The translations under genes were made by a program, and so were the position numbers. Positions 53,203-63,688 of a stretch of 64,000 nucleotides of DNA are shown here, one piece after another. A model generated the notes under the pieces. The model was not told the origin of the DNA. It did no database searches and saw only the letters and a list, made by a program, of their open reading frames with translations. Origin of the DNA: JAIVJZ01 sp035645695 (lineage in GTDB: Bacteria; Acidobacteriota; Blastocatellia; Pyrinomonadales; Pyrinomonadaceae); NCBI GenBank assembly GCA_035645695.1, contig DASQMC010000040.1, positions 1 through 64,000 on the forward strand. The letters are read 5' to 3'. Each line of letters starts with the position of its first letter. Within the stretch, counting starts at the first letter, position 1.

Positions 53203-53592
53203 TTGAATATCCTCCGGAAACTTGCGACGGTCGCATAAGTAATGAATTTTGTGACCCGTGGATGATAACCCGACGGCGGCGCAACGTCTTGTTGTCCCTT
53301 GCTGAAAACGGACGGCGGATTGCGCTTTCCCGCCGCCGGTTCGCCTCTCTCCCCACAATTCTCCGGTAGAACTTGACACGTGAGTTACAATCTTCCGCGT
53401 TTTTAGTGTTTCGTCGTTACGACCTCGCCCCAACAGCCTCGCCCTTACACCGCCTTTCCCACTTGCGAGACCAGAGACCCTCGCCCGGGTTTAGCTCACG
53501 CGCCTTACAAGTGGCTTCCCGACTTTAAACGCAACGGGCACTGCGAAGCGCCCTCACCTCATTCAGGCCGCTCACAAAGGAGTATAAAATTC
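53203..53592. other. Divergent intergenic region between ino1 and the amidase
   Basis: About 390 nt. TTGACA near 53374 has no acceptable -10. Nothing else is recognised. A strong AAAGGAG precedes the amidase ATG. Confidence 0.4.
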
Positions 53593-54486
53593 ATGGGTGA
53601 TCCCTTAACCTACCATTTCAAATTACCCAGCCCTTTCCCCGGACCGGAACTGCCGGAGCCGCCCAATTCACGCTTCCCCGGCGTGCTCGCGCACATGAGC
53701 CGTGTGACCGCAGACCGCACGCTGCGCAGCGACGGCAACATACGCGCCTTCGTCATCCACGCCACCGCGGGAGCGAGTTCGTCGGGCGCGATGAGCGTGA
53801 TGTTCGCGCATAAAGCCAGTTGGCACTGGTTAGTCCCGGACGAGAACGAGGGCGAACATGGCCGTCACGTCTGGTCGTGCGCGAACGAATCACGCGCAGC
53901 CTTTCACGTTCGCCCCGACCGCTCTCACCCGGATGTGAATAGCGGCAGCCGCAACGTCAACTTCTGGTCGCTCGGCGTCGAGGTGGTCAACACACAGGAG
54001 AACGACCCCTTCTCGGATTGGCAGATCGAACAGACGGCTGCGCTCGTCAGGTATGCGTGGAGCAAGTACCCGACGATGCGCGACGTGGTGAGCCACGCTA
54101 AACTCGATCCGGCGAGGCGCAGAGACCCGGGCGCGAACTTCGATTGGGAACGGTTCAAGAGCCTCGTGCTCGCACCCCCGACCCCGCCCTCTCACACGCC
54201 GACCACAACCGAATTGAGTTCTGTCGCAGAGGAGCCGATTCGCATCCTCTCTCCGCGTAATGAACTCATCGAGTGCAATCCGCGTCTCATCGAGGGCGTT
54301 ACGATGGTGGAAGCCCGGCCGCTCCTCGAAGCCCTCGGCTACGGCGTCGTTCACGAAGAACCGATGACGCTGCGAATTACGGAGGAGGGCAGCGCGGCCG
54401 CTTCCACGGCAGGGAGCGCGAAAAAAGCGCCGAGTAAAACTGCCACGAAGACGACGAAGAAAGCCGGGCGGGGTAGGCACAGTTAA
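53593..54486 (+). CDS. N-acetylmuramoyl-L-alanine amidase (Amidase_2) with stalk-like C-terminus
   Basis: This zinc amidase of the Amidase_2/PGRP type has 297 aa. Zn ligands are the His in FVIHATAG (near residue 56) and the SHAKLDP...RRDPG motif (His and Asp) near 180. WSLGVEVVN is the central strand. The C-terminal region (residues 215-265) resembles a stalk/copper-amine-oxidase N-like unit (IECNPRLIEG...RPLLEALGYGV). The tail is Lys/Ala/Thr-rich (SAKKAPSKTATKTTKKAGRG). No signal peptide is visible, so it may be exported by another route or act after lysis. Confidence 0.85.
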   Translation: MGDPLTYHFKLPSPFPGPELPEPPNSRFPGVLAHMSRVTADRTLRSDGNIRAFVIHATAGASSSGAMSVMFAHKASWHWLVPDENEGEHGRHVWSCANESRAAFHVRPDRSHPDVNSGSRNVNFWSLGVEVVNTQENDPFSDWQIEQTAALVRYAWSKYPTMRDVVSHAKLDPARRRDPGANFDWERFKSLVLAPPTPPSHTPTTTELSSVAEEPIRILSPRNELIECNPRLIEGVTMVEARPLLEALGYGVVHEEPMTLRITEEGSAAASTAGSAKKAPSKTATKTTKKAGRGRHS

Positions 54487-54528
54487 GTGACGGCGGGATA
54501 CGCCGCCTGACCACGCGATTGATTGCCG

Positions 54529-54575
54529 GAGAGGGGCGGCCGTTGGCGCATCAGCGTCAGCAGCCGCCCCTCTCC
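54529..54575. terminator. Bidirectional terminator
   Basis: AGAGGGGCGGC/GCCGCCCCTCT stem between convergent genes. Confidence 0.7.
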
Positions 54576-54591
54576 TATCCGGTCGCCCCTC

Positions 54592-55449
54592 TCAACTGCG
54601 CACGACGGCGGCGCGGAAGGCGCGCGGCGAGAGGGCGGTGGCCTGCCGGAAGGCTTTGGCGAAGTGGCTGGAACTCGAATAACCGACGCGCGCGGCGATC
54701 TCCGTGATGGACTCGTCTGTAGTGGCGAGCAGCGTGCGCGCGCGTTCGATGCGCAGGGCGGCGAGGTAAGCGTGGGGGGGGAGGCCGGTCAGTTTCTTGA
54801 AGAGGCGCGCGAAGTGAAAGGGCGAGAGGTATGCGGCGGCGGCCAACTCTTCGAGGGGCAGTTCCTCCGCCAGGTGCGAGTTCATCAATTCGACGGCGCG
54901 ACGGATGCGACGATCAATTAACCCGGCGCGGGAGAGTTCGAGTTCGTCCGTGCGGCGGATGCTGGCGTAGCGGCGCAGCAATTGAATCAAAATTTGTTCG
55001 ATGAGTGCGGCGACGATAAGCTCGTGGCCTGTCTCGGCCGAGCGCAGTTCGTCCGCGAGGTCGCGTGCAAGGCGCGCGAGGCGCGGGTCGTGTTCGATGG
55101 CCTGCGCGGGAAAGGTGATGCGCGCGTCGTCGCGCGTGAGGCGGGCGCGCACGGCACAGTCGAGCACGAAGGCGGGCGTGACGGAGAGCGCGAGCGTCTC
55201 AACTTTGCTGCCGCGCGCCCTGACCGATTCGCCCGGCGCGGAGACTAACACGCCCGACTCGCCCAACTCGCCGCCGCGCGCCTCGGAAGGCTCGCCCGCC
55301 CCCCAGCGCACACGCCCGCCGAGCACGAACAGAGCCGCGTAAGCCGGGCGCGCCTCGCCCGCCCACTGCGCGCGCGCCGCCTGCCGGTAATGGATCGCGT
55401 AGTGTTCGTGAACGAAAATCTTATCTTTCGTCGGGGCGGAGTTCGTCAT
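54592..55449 (-). CDS. AraC-family transcriptional regulator
   Basis: This regulator has 285 aa. The C-terminal 100 residues form the double HTH: LSPFHFARLFKKLTGLPPHAYL, then RARTLLATTDESITEIAARVGYSSSSHFAKAFRQAT. The N-terminal 140 residues form a cupin-like sensing domain (YRQAARAQWAGEARPAYAALFVLGG). Targets are unknown; the divergent neighbour is the GDPD relic and GH57 gene on the same strand, so no operon link is implied. Confidence 0.9.
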   Translation of the reverse strand: MTNSAPTKDKIFVHEHYAIHYRQAARAQWAGEARPAYAALFVLGGRVRWGAGEPSEARGGELGESGVLVSAPGESVRARGSKVETLALSVTPAFVLDCAVRARLTRDDARITFPAQAIEHDPRLARLARDLADELRSAETGHELIVAALIEQILIQLLRRYASIRRTDELELSRAGLIDRRIRRAVELMNSHLAEELPLEELAAAAYLSPFHFARLFKKLTGLPPHAYLAALRIERARTLLATTDESITEIAARVGYSSSSHFAKAFRQATALSPRAFRAAVVRS

Positions 55450-55479
55450 GCCGGAGGCGCAGTCAAGTTGATTGCCGTT

Positions 55480-55668
55480 TCAAATCTTCTCGTGTCGCCG
55501 CTGTTCGAGAAAGTTATCCCGCGCGGCGCACAGCGTCGCCGGATCGTTCGTGATGACGGCGCGCAGGCCGAGCGCGGACGCGCGCCTGAACCAAGACGGA
55601 TGATCAACCGTCCGGACGACTGTTGGCAACCCGGGGGAGCGCGCGGCTTCGACGGCGCGCGCCGTCAA
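55480..55668 (-). pseudogene. C-terminal remnant of a glycerophosphodiester phosphodiesterase
   Basis: The 62 residues match the end of a GDPD barrel: GLPTVVRTVDHPSWFRRASALGLRAVITNDPATLCAA, corresponding to the family's WTVDDP...GVDGIITD segment. The catalytic N-terminal HRG and metal residues are absent. Possible TTG start, no Shine-Dalgarno. It lies directly after the GH57 gene. Confidence 0.5.
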
Positions 55669-55680
55669 TCATCGGGAGTT

Positions 55681-57297
<1,617 letters not shown>

Positions 57298-57303
57298 GAG
57301 GTT

Positions 57304-57948
57304 TCAACGATGCGGGTATTCGTCCGCCGCTTCGCGCGGGGCGTGCCCGCTCGCAAACGAACATTCGGCCGTAACGGCTGCGGCGCCGCCGGTTTGAGCG
57401 TCCGAATGGACGCCGCCCGCGTTGTGCGCGAAAGCGCGCGCGTAACGTTCGTAACCCGCGCCGCCGAGGAGGCGGGCAAAGGCGTCCGCCTCAAGTTGAA
57501 ACTCCTGCGCTTCGTCCGACAGGTGCGACGCGCTATCGGGCGGCGTCGTCACCTCATTTGAAGCGAGCAGCCGGACGAACGGTCGACCCGCCGCGCGGAA
57601 ACCCACCTCGGCACGATAGACATGGCGCGGGTAAACCTCGAACCACTGCGCTCGCTCGCGCGTCGCGTCCAGCAAAAATTCCTCGCCGCTTTCAACTTTA
57701 ATGAGACGCACCGCCAGCCGGTACTCGGCGGCCAACTCGCCGAACGCCTCGCGCAGAGTGGTGTGCGGGTCGCGCGCGAACGTCCAGTAGAGATACAGCC
57801 TATGCGGCGATTGCAAGAGCAGTTGGATGAAGTCACGTTTGATGACGGGGGGCAGACGGTCGTCGAGCGCATCCGGCCGCCGTGCGTCCGAGGCAAAGGG
57901 GGCGGGTGCAGGAGTTTCTTCGGCCAGGTCGTCGTCGCTTAAATTCAT
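57304..57948 (-). CDS. DUF4912-domain protein
   Basis: This 214-residue protein has a DUF4912 core (FIQLLLQSPHRLYLYWTFA, EEFLLD, WFEVYPRHVYRAEVGFR) that resembles SSB/beta-barrel folds. The C-terminal half is variable and Ala-rich. DUF4912 genes often lie next to GH57 branching enzymes, as here. Its role is unknown but likely linked to glycogen. ATG at 57948 has GAGAAAAG upstream; the ATG at 57963 is less conserved. Confidence 0.8.
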   Translation of the reverse strand: MNLSDDDLAEETPAPAPFASDARRPDALDDRLPPVIKRDFIQLLLQSPHRLYLYWTFARDPHTTLREAFGELAAEYRLAVRLIKVESGEEFLLDATRERAQWFEVYPRHVYRAEVGFRAAGRPFVRLLASNEVTTPPDSASHLSDEAQEFQLEADAFARLLGGAGYERYARAFAHNAGGVHSDAQTGGAAAVTAECSFASGHAPREAADEYPHR

Positions 57949-58084
57949 CTTTTCTCGCTGCAACGCGCGGCGTGCGGAAGCGCTTTCCCGGCGTGATGGC
58001 AGAGCGCGTTAGTTGTAAGTGATTGCCTGTGCGGTGTCAACAAAAGTGGGCGGCCGGTAGTGTCGTAGTTTCATCTTTTCTCTG

Positions 58085-58173
58085 TGCCCCCCGCGGTGTC
58101 CTCTGTGTCTGCGGTGGTGAGTGCTTATAAAAGTCATTCACCACCGCAGACACAGAGAACACCGCAGGGGGCA
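58085..58173. repeat. Inverted repeat with 36-bp arms
   Basis: Arms 58085-58120 and 58138-58173 pair at 34 of 36 positions around a 17-nt loop. The core CACCGCAGACACAGAG is not built of a 7-nt unit and so belongs to another family than the heptamer elements. It lies in a 285-nt gap with no gene. Confidence 0.8.
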
Positions 58174-58233
58174 CCGAGTGCAAATCAAATTAGGTCGCTG
58201 ACGGGCGGCGGGTGTTGACACAGGGACGCTGCT

Positions 58234-58620
58234 TCAATACCGGCTCTCGGCCGAATGCCTCAAACTAAGCGCCAGAGCCAGCAATGACAGAGCCAGCCCG
58301 ACGCCTTTGATCACCGCCACCCAGACGGAGGGGATCGGCGCGGGATCGATCTCGTTCAAACTCAAACTTTGTAACTGCCCGAAGAAACTGCTATAGCCCA
58401 TGCCGCATGTGAAAGCCCATGCCGCCGCGAGGTAACGCTGACCGCCGCGAACGTCCCGACCCACGCGCCACGCACCGTAGAGCAGGAACGCGCCTATGAT
58501 GTAATCGTCGAAGAAGTTGGGCGGATAATCGCGCCACGTGTTCCAACGGCGAATGGTCTCGCCGAGCGGCACGAGGATGCCGAAGGCGATGGCGAGTCGG
58601 CGGCTGAACCGGATCGTCAA
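58234..58620 (-). CDS. Small integral membrane protein
   Basis: This 128-residue protein has three to four TM helices (LAIAFGILVPLGETI, FFDDYIIGAFLLYGAWRVG, YLAAAWAFTCGMGYSSFF, VWVAVIKGVGLALSLLALALSL). A TTG start at 58620 has GGGGAGAA upstream. The family is unknown; a DxxxN-like FFDDYI motif stands in the second helix. Function is unknown. Confidence 0.6.
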   Translation of the reverse strand: MTIRFSRRLAIAFGILVPLGETIRRWNTWRDYPPNFFDDYIIGAFLLYGAWRVGRDVRGGQRYLAAAWAFTCGMGYSSFFGQLQSLSLNEIDPAPIPSVWVAVIKGVGLALSLLALALSLRHSAESRY

Positions 58621-58691
58621 AGGCGTATTCTCCCCGAACGTGTCGTGTGAAAGAGATGTTGACCGAGGGAACTCAAGATGGTCGCGCGCGT

Positions 58692-59192
58692 TTAAGTCGC
58701 CCCTACCGTTTGGCTGCGCCGCTCCAGCAGCAGAGTGTCGCGCCACGAACCGTTCAACTGCCCGATGCGCTCGCGCCTGCCGACTTCGCGGAAGCCGCAA
58801 CGCAGGTGCAAACCGATGCTCGCTGTGTTCTCAGGAAACACGCCCGCCTGTAGCGTCCAAATCCCCTCGCGCTCGGACGCCTCGACGAGCGCGCCCAGCA
58901 ACGCGCGACCCACGCCCCGGCCACGGCCGCCTTCCCCGACATAAACGCTCACCTCCGCAACTCCGCCGTACACGCACCTGTCGGACACCGAACTCAATGC
59001 CGCCCAACCCAGAATCGCCCCCGTCCCGTCGCGCGCCACCAGACGCGGCTTCCGCAAGTGTCCCGCGTCCCATTTCTCCCACGACGGCGCGCTCGTCTCG
59101 AAAGTCGCAACGCCCGTCGCGATGCCTTCAAGGTAAATCGCGCGCACCTGCCCCCAGTCTACGGCTTTCATTTCATCGACGGCGTAGTTCAT
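58692..59192 (-). CDS. GNAT acetyltransferase, phosphinothricin acetyltransferase-like
   Basis: This GNAT enzyme (166 aa from ATG 59192) resembles the Pat/Bar family. Motifs are IYLEGIATGVATFETSAPSWEKWDAGH (N-terminal substrate part), GWAALSSVSDRCVYGGVAEVSVYV and the acetyl-CoA loop GRGRGVGRALLGALVEASE. SIGLHLRCGFREVGRR closes the fold. Real substrates in this family include methionine sulfone-like amino acids; activity here is not proven. Confidence 0.88.
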   Translation of the reverse strand: MNYAVDEMKAVDWGQVRAIYLEGIATGVATFETSAPSWEKWDAGHLRKPRLVARDGTGAILGWAALSSVSDRCVYGGVAEVSVYVGEGGRGRGVGRALLGALVEASEREGIWTLQAGVFPENTASIGLHLRCGFREVGRRERIGQLNGSWRDTLLLERRSQTVGAT

Positions 59193-59279
59193 GGATTGAT
59201 GCCTGACGGAAAAACCGGCCACGCTTACTGTGCCGTTCTGTTTCTTAATAGCCTGAGGCCGTCCGCCGCCGGATGCGAA

Positions 59280-60170
59280 TTAACTCTTACCGGCCGGGGC
59301 GTTGCCGCCGGAGACTTTTTTGAGGTTGATGTCGAGCGCGCCGATGTCCGTGTTGACGCGTGCGCGCACGGGCAGGCGGCGTACGTCGTCGGTGATCCAG
59401 AGCGTCATCTCGCCTTTGCGGTCAACGAGCCGTTCCGCGCCGAAGATTCCGATATCCACGCGGACGGTCTGCACGCGGCCGACGACGGTTTTCAGACGCT
59501 TGCGCGCGCCGACCTTGACGGGGATGCGGTAGACCGCGCCGGAATCGCTGATGACGAGTTCGAGATTGCGACCGGGTTCGAGCGTCTGCGTACGTAGGTA
59601 GTAGATGGCCGAGATGAGATCGTGAGAGGCGTTCTGGAGCGGCGCGGTGACGACGCGCGGCTGGCTCTGCGGGTCGTTCGGGTTGCGTAGCGTCCACGTC
59701 AGGGTGTTGTGCGTGCGGTCGAAGACGGACTCGCTCGTGCGCAGGCGTTTGCCCTGCTCGTCGCGCGTGCTGTTGCTCAGGATGAGGAACGAACCCGGCT
59801 CGACGACGGACTCTGTGTTGTAGTGAAAGTCTACGCCGAAGAGTTTGCGAAACCAGCCGCGCGCGAGCACGTCGCCTTTGAAGATGAGGTTCGCGGGAGA
59901 GATCGTCGCGCCCGCGCGTTCGGTCGCCGCCGTCGCCTGCGGCGCACGCTCGACCGTGAATTTGAACTCGGCGATGTTGATGCCTCGCAGCAGCAACTTG
60001 GAGAACTCGCCTTCGTAGGTGAGTTGTTCGTCATATGCGAAGGGAAACGTTTTCGGCATGCTTGCGCGATCCGCGTCTCTCGCCGCCGTCGCGGGTTGGT
60101 GCGCCGAAGCCGCGACGCACGAGAGGGCGAACAGGACGATTAATCTTGTGAGCGTGCGAGCGTGGAGCAT
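59280..60170 (-). CDS. Secreted single-DUF3108 protein
   Basis: This 296-residue exported protein has a signal peptide (LTRLIVLFALSCVAASAHQ). The DUF3108 elements are FAYDEQLTYEGEFSKLLLRGINIAEF, VDFHYNTESVVEPGSFLI, DLISAIYYLRTQTL and LWITDDVRRLPVRARVNTDIG. It resembles each half of the double protein at 12.8-14.3 kb. ATG at 60170 is preceded by GAGGTG. It overlaps the end of the ICMT-like gene region and may be cotranscribed with the heptose genes. Confidence 0.8.
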   Translation of the reverse strand: MLHARTLTRLIVLFALSCVAASAHQPATAARDADRASMPKTFPFAYDEQLTYEGEFSKLLLRGINIAEFKFTVERAPQATAATERAGATISPANLIFKGDVLARGWFRKLFGVDFHYNTESVVEPGSFLILSNSTRDEQGKRLRTSESVFDRTHNTLTWTLRNPNDPQSQPRVVTAPLQNASHDLISAIYYLRTQTLEPGRNLELVISDSGAVYRIPVKVGARKRLKTVVGRVQTVRVDIGIFGAERLVDRKGEMTLWITDDVRRLPVRARVNTDIGALDINLKKVSGGNAPAGKS

Positions 60171-60178
60171 CCGTATTT

Positions 60179-60727
60179 TCACCTCACCAGAAAAGCCTTG
60201 AGCGCGAGCACGCTCCACCCGACGAGCAACCCGAGCGCGGCGCGATACTCGCGATAGCGCAGGTACAAATCCATATCGAATTTCAAGTCGCGCGCGCCGC
60301 GCCCGTCGTATGGCGTGAGGCGCGGGAAGAGCAGCGGCACGGCCGCCGCGTAACGTTCGTAGTCCTCGCCGAAAAGCTGCGCGAGGGTCGAGGCTTCGAC
60401 GCGCATCACCGGCAAATAGATGCCCAAAAACAATGCCGCGAAGATACAGCCGAGCAGGCAGAACAGCAGCCAGCCACCCGCCGCCGCAATCGAGAAGCCC
60501 AGACCCAGTATGAACGTGCCGAAGTAGAGCGGATTGCGCGTGTGCGCGTAGGGGCCGGACGTGGCGAGCGCGTCGTTTTTGCGTATGTGACCGGAAGCCC
60601 ACGCGCGCACGAGCAGCCCGCAGACGGCCACCGCCCCGCCGAGGACGAGCGTCAGAGGACGCGGCCGGGCGAGCACGATAAAAATCGCGGCCACCAGAAA
60701 TCCGAGCGGCACGCGCCAGCGTTGCAC
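60179..60727 (-). CDS. Isoprenylcysteine carboxyl methyltransferase-like membrane protein
   Basis: This ICMT/PEMT-family membrane methyltransferase has about 182 aa. TM helices at the N-terminus precede the SAM-binding signature SGPYAHTRNPLYFGTFILG, and the C-terminal LFGEDYERYAAAVP resembles the ICMT motif. GTG at 60727 has GAGGCGGG upstream; a TTG at 60748, overlapping the waaC stop, is an alternative. The bacterial substrate is unknown. It sits between waaC and DUF3108. Confidence 0.8.
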   Translation of the reverse strand: MQRWRVPLGFLVAAIFIVLARPRPLTLVLGGAVAVCGLLVRAWASGHIRKNDALATSGPYAHTRNPLYFGTFILGLGFSIAAAGGWLLFCLLGCIFAALFLGIYLPVMRVEASTLAQLFGEDYERYAAAVPLLFPRLTPYDGRGARDLKFDMDLYLRYREYRAALGLLVGWSVLALKAFLVR

Positions 60728-60740
60728 CCATGTCCCGCCT

Positions 60741-61820
60741 CTACGCAATCGTCAACGCCTCCGCACGCTTCAATTCGGTCGCGCGCGCCAGCCGTTCGCC
60801 CGCCGCCTCGACGACGAGCGCCACGTCTATATCCATGCAAATCCACGCGGAGCACGCGCGGCGATGACAGTCGGTGCGACAAACGATGTCCGTGCGTTCC
60901 ACGCACACGTCCTGCGAGCGCGGGCTGCCGTTGCGCCACCACTCGGTCGGGCCGAACATGCCGACGACGGGCGCGCCCGCCGCGACGGCCAGGTGCGTCG
61001 GCCCCGTGTCGCCGCCGATGTAGAGAGAAGCGCGCCGCGCCAGCCCGTAAAAACCTTTCAGCGACAAGTTCACCGGCTGCGCCGCGCCCATGCGGCTTGC
61101 GCGCACCACGCTCTCCGCCAACTCGCGCTCGCCCGGCCCGTAGGTGACGAGCGAACGCAGATCGTGCCGGGCGAGCAGGGCATCGGCGACCGCGCCGAAG
61201 CGTTCCGCGCTCCACAACTTCGTCGGCCACCCGCCGCCCGCGTTCAAAATCGCGAACCTGCCGCCCGCGAGCGACGCCGCATCGCGCGCCTCGCGTTCCT
61301 GTTCCGGCGAGACGGCGATGGGAAACTCGAAATGGTCTCCGTCCTCCGGCACGTCGATGTTGAGAGCAACCGAGGCGAGCGCGAGATTTTTACGTATGAC
61401 GTTGATGTCGATTGGAACGTTAACGGTGCGCGTCAACAAAAAGCGGCTGGCCGGTTCGCGCAAAGCTGGGCGCGCGAAGCCGTAAACGCGAGAAGCGCGT
61501 GCGAGGCGTGCGATGGTTGCGGATTTGAGTAAGCCCTGAAAATCGAGCGCGACATCGAAGGCCGAGGCGCGGAGCCGGTGTAACTGCCGGCGCGTCGCCA
61601 ACAGCGTCTCCCCAGACAACGGACTCCAGCGCCTCAAGGCCTTCGTGTCGATTTCGATGAGTTGATCCAGCAGAGGGTTGTCCCTCAGGATTTCCGCAGC
61701 GCGTCGCTCCACCACCCACGACACTTCCGCGCGCGGCACGGCGCGCCGGATGGCCGCAAGCGTCGGCAACGTGTGCACGATGTCGCCGATGCTTCCCAAT
61801 TTGACGATGAGAATCTTCAT
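60741..61820 (-). CDS. waaC: Lipopolysaccharide heptosyltransferase (GT9)
   Basis: This GT9 enzyme transfers L-glycero-D-manno-heptose onto the LPS core. N-terminal LIVKLGSIGDIVHTLP and the ADP-heptose-binding YIGGDTGPTHLAVAAGAPVVGMFGPT are characteristic. The 359 aa are normal for heptosyltransferase I/II. The C-terminal CVERTDIVCRTDCHRRACSAW cysteine cluster is unusual. Downstream heptose genes rfaE2 and rfaE1 are encoded nearby. The WaaC assignment (versus WaaF) is not certain. Confidence 0.88.
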   Translation of the reverse strand: MKILIVKLGSIGDIVHTLPTLAAIRRAVPRAEVSWVVERRAAEILRDNPLLDQLIEIDTKALRRWSPLSGETLLATRRQLHRLRASAFDVALDFQGLLKSATIARLARASRVYGFARPALREPASRFLLTRTVNVPIDINVIRKNLALASVALNIDVPEDGDHFEFPIAVSPEQEREARDAASLAGGRFAILNAGGGWPTKLWSAERFGAVADALLARHDLRSLVTYGPGERELAESVVRASRMGAAQPVNLSLKGFYGLARRASLYIGGDTGPTHLAVAAGAPVVGMFGPTEWWRNGSPRSQDVCVERTDIVCRTDCHRRACSAWICMDIDVALVVEAAGERLARATELKRAEALTIA

Positions 61821-61840
61821 AAGACAGGGACAAGATAGAA

Positions 61841-61913
61841 CAGTAAATCGTGAATCGTAAATCGTGAATAGAAAGAAACCTGCTTTTATCTATTCACGAT
61901 TCACGATTTACTG
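61841..61913. repeat. Heptamer inverted repeat (AATCGTG units)
   Basis: The left arm 61841-61870 and right arm 61891-61913 are mutually inverted, made of AATCGTG/AATCGTA 7-nt units. The rfaE2 stop codon (61908-61910, minus strand) lies in the right arm. The family is the same as in the feoA-feoB gap. Confidence 0.9.
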
Positions 61914-62477
61914 CTCTCTATCGCTTAACTCGTCGTTCGTCACGGCATTCGGCCGGTTGAGCCGCAGGAGCATGTCCGAGGATGAGTGGTCTTTGGGGTC
62001 GCCGACGATGGCGACGCGGCCGCCGTAGGAGCGCACCACTTCGCGTTCGGGTACGGTGTCGGCCGTGTAGTCCGTGCCTTTGGCGTGGATGTCGGGGCGG
62101 ATGGCGAGCAGGAGAGCCTCGACGGTCGGTTCGGGGAAGATTGTGACGAGGTCAACCGAGCGCAGCGACGCGATGATCTCCGCGCGCTCGCGCTCCGTGA
62201 CGAACGGGCGACCCGCGCCTTTCAAGGCGCGCACCTGCGCGTCCGTGTTGATGCCGACGACGAGCAGGCCGCCGAGCGCGCGCGCCGCTTCGAGATAGCG
62301 GACGTGCCCGACGTGCAGGATGTCGAAGCAACCGTTGGCGAACACGATGCGCGCGCCGTTCCTTCGCGCAATCGCCACGCGCGCCACGAGGCGGTTGCGC
62401 TCCAGTATCCGCGCCGCCGCCCCGGCCTTTTGTTGTTCTTCCGAGGGGTACATAAGACGAAGTAAGTCCCTGCTCAT
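61908..62477 (-). CDS. rfaE2: D-beta-D-heptose 1-phosphate adenylyltransferase
   Basis: This is the nucleotidyltransferase half of RfaE/HldE (about 189 aa). It shows GARIVFANGCFDILHVGHVRYLEAAR (the HxGH motif), and VVGINTDAQVRALKGAGRPF. It activates heptose-1-phosphate to ADP-heptose. ATG at 62477. The kinase half (rfaE1) is a separate gene upstream on the same strand. Confidence 0.93.
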   Translation of the reverse strand: MSRDLLRLMYPSEEQQKAGAAARILERNRLVARVAIARRNGARIVFANGCFDILHVGHVRYLEAARALGGLLVVGINTDAQVRALKGAGRPFVTERERAEIIASLRSVDLVTIFPEPTVEALLLAIRPDIHAKGTDYTADTVPEREVVRSYGGRVAIVGDPKDHSSSDMLLRLNRPNAVTNDELSDREQ

Positions 62478-62607
62478 TCTACAACGCGGGGCGCGCACGC
62501 GTCCCCGTGCAGTGCCTTTTATCTTTCGCGCGACCCGCTTCGCGTTCTTTCGCGCGATCCGCTTTGCGGCTCGTGTACGGATTTAGCGGGCAAGCAAGCC
62601 CCCGCCC

Positions 62608-63606
62608 CTAGGAAATCTCCGCGATGGACGAAAGAAGTTCCCGCGCTTCGACCGAAGCCGTGCCGCGTTTCATGACGACGATGCCCCCGGCGCGATTGGC
62701 GAGGGCGGCGGCGTCGGAGAAAGTTGCCCCGCAAGCGAGCGCGAGCGCGTAGGTGGCGATGACCGTATCGCCCGCACCCGTCACGTCCACGGCCTCGAGA
62801 GAGCCGACCGGGGCGAGGTGCTGCGGCGGCGCGCCTTCTTCGACGAGCAGCATTCCACGGCTGCCGCGCGTGACGAGCAATGCCCTGTGGCCGAGGCGTT
62901 CGCGCAATTCGACGGCCGCCGCTTCCAGCGTCGCCGTATCCGAGAGCCTGCGCCCGAGCACCTGTTCCACTTCATCCTCGTTCGGCGTGGCCGAAGTGAA
63001 CTCCGTAAAATCCGGCAGACGAAAACGCGAATCGACCAGCACGGGCAAACCGCGACGCCGCGCCGCGACGCGCAAGGCGTCGATTGTCTCTGCGTCCGCG
63101 ACGCCGTAATTGTAATCCGAGATGATGATGGCGTCGGCGTTATCCGCCGCTTCGCTCACGCGCGCGGCGAGTTCCGTTTTGTGCCGCGCTGCCGAAGGCG
63201 ACGGCTCGCTTTCGTAGTCCACGCGAATCACTTGCTGTCGCATGGAGTGTGCCTGCCCGGCGAGAATGCGCACCTTAGTCGTCGTGCGGACTTCGGGCGT
63301 GCGCGCGACCCCGCCGCAATCGACGCCCGCCGCGCGAAGTTTGTCGAGCAGCGCGTCGCCCGCCGCGTCCGTGCCTGCGACGCCGACGAGCGTCGCACGC
63401 GCCCCGAGCGAGGCCAGATTCACGGCGCAGTTGGCCGCGCCGCCCGGCACGGTTTCCGTCCGCTCGTGACGCAAAATCAGGACGGGCGCTTCCCGCGACA
63501 CGCGGCTGATCTCGCCGTATAAAAACTGATCGGCCACCAGATCGCCCACGACCAGCACGCGCCGCTCGCCAAACTCACGAACCAGATTCGTCAAACGTTC
63601 TCTCAT
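62608..63606 (-). CDS. rfaE1: D-beta-D-heptose 7-phosphate kinase
   Basis: This PfkB-family sugar kinase has 332 aa. N-terminal VLVVGDLVADQFLYGEISR, the ETVPGGAANCAVNLASLGA di-Gly motif and the C-terminal VDVTGAGDTVIATYALALA anion hole are all present. It phosphorylates heptose-7-phosphate to the 1,7-bisphosphate. The product goes to GmhB, encoded upstream of it on the same strand. A heptamer inverted repeat sits between the two genes. Confidence 0.93.
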   Translation of the reverse strand: MRERLTNLVREFGERRVLVVGDLVADQFLYGEISRVSREAPVLILRHERTETVPGGAANCAVNLASLGARATLVGVAGTDAAGDALLDKLRAAGVDCGGVARTPEVRTTTKVRILAGQAHSMRQQVIRVDYESEPSPSAARHKTELAARVSEAADNADAIIISDYNYGVADAETIDALRVAARRRGLPVLVDSRFRLPDFTEFTSATPNEDEVEQVLGRRLSDTATLEAAAVELRERLGHRALLVTRGSRGMLLVEEGAPPQHLAPVGSLEAVDVTGAGDTVIATYALALACGATFSDAAALANRAGGIVVMKRGTASVEARELLSSIAEIS

Positions 63607-63611
63607 CTTTT

Positions 63612-63688
63612 AGTGATGAGTAATGAGTGATGAGTGATGAGTGAGAAGAGGGGTTAACTCATCACTCATCACTCATCACTCATCACTC
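63612..63688. repeat. Heptamer inverted repeat (GATGAGT units)
   Basis: The left arm 63612-63644 and right arm 63656-63688 are perfect runs of GATGAGT units in opposite orientation, with an 11-nt loop. The gmhB stop codon lies in the right arm. Confidence 0.92.
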
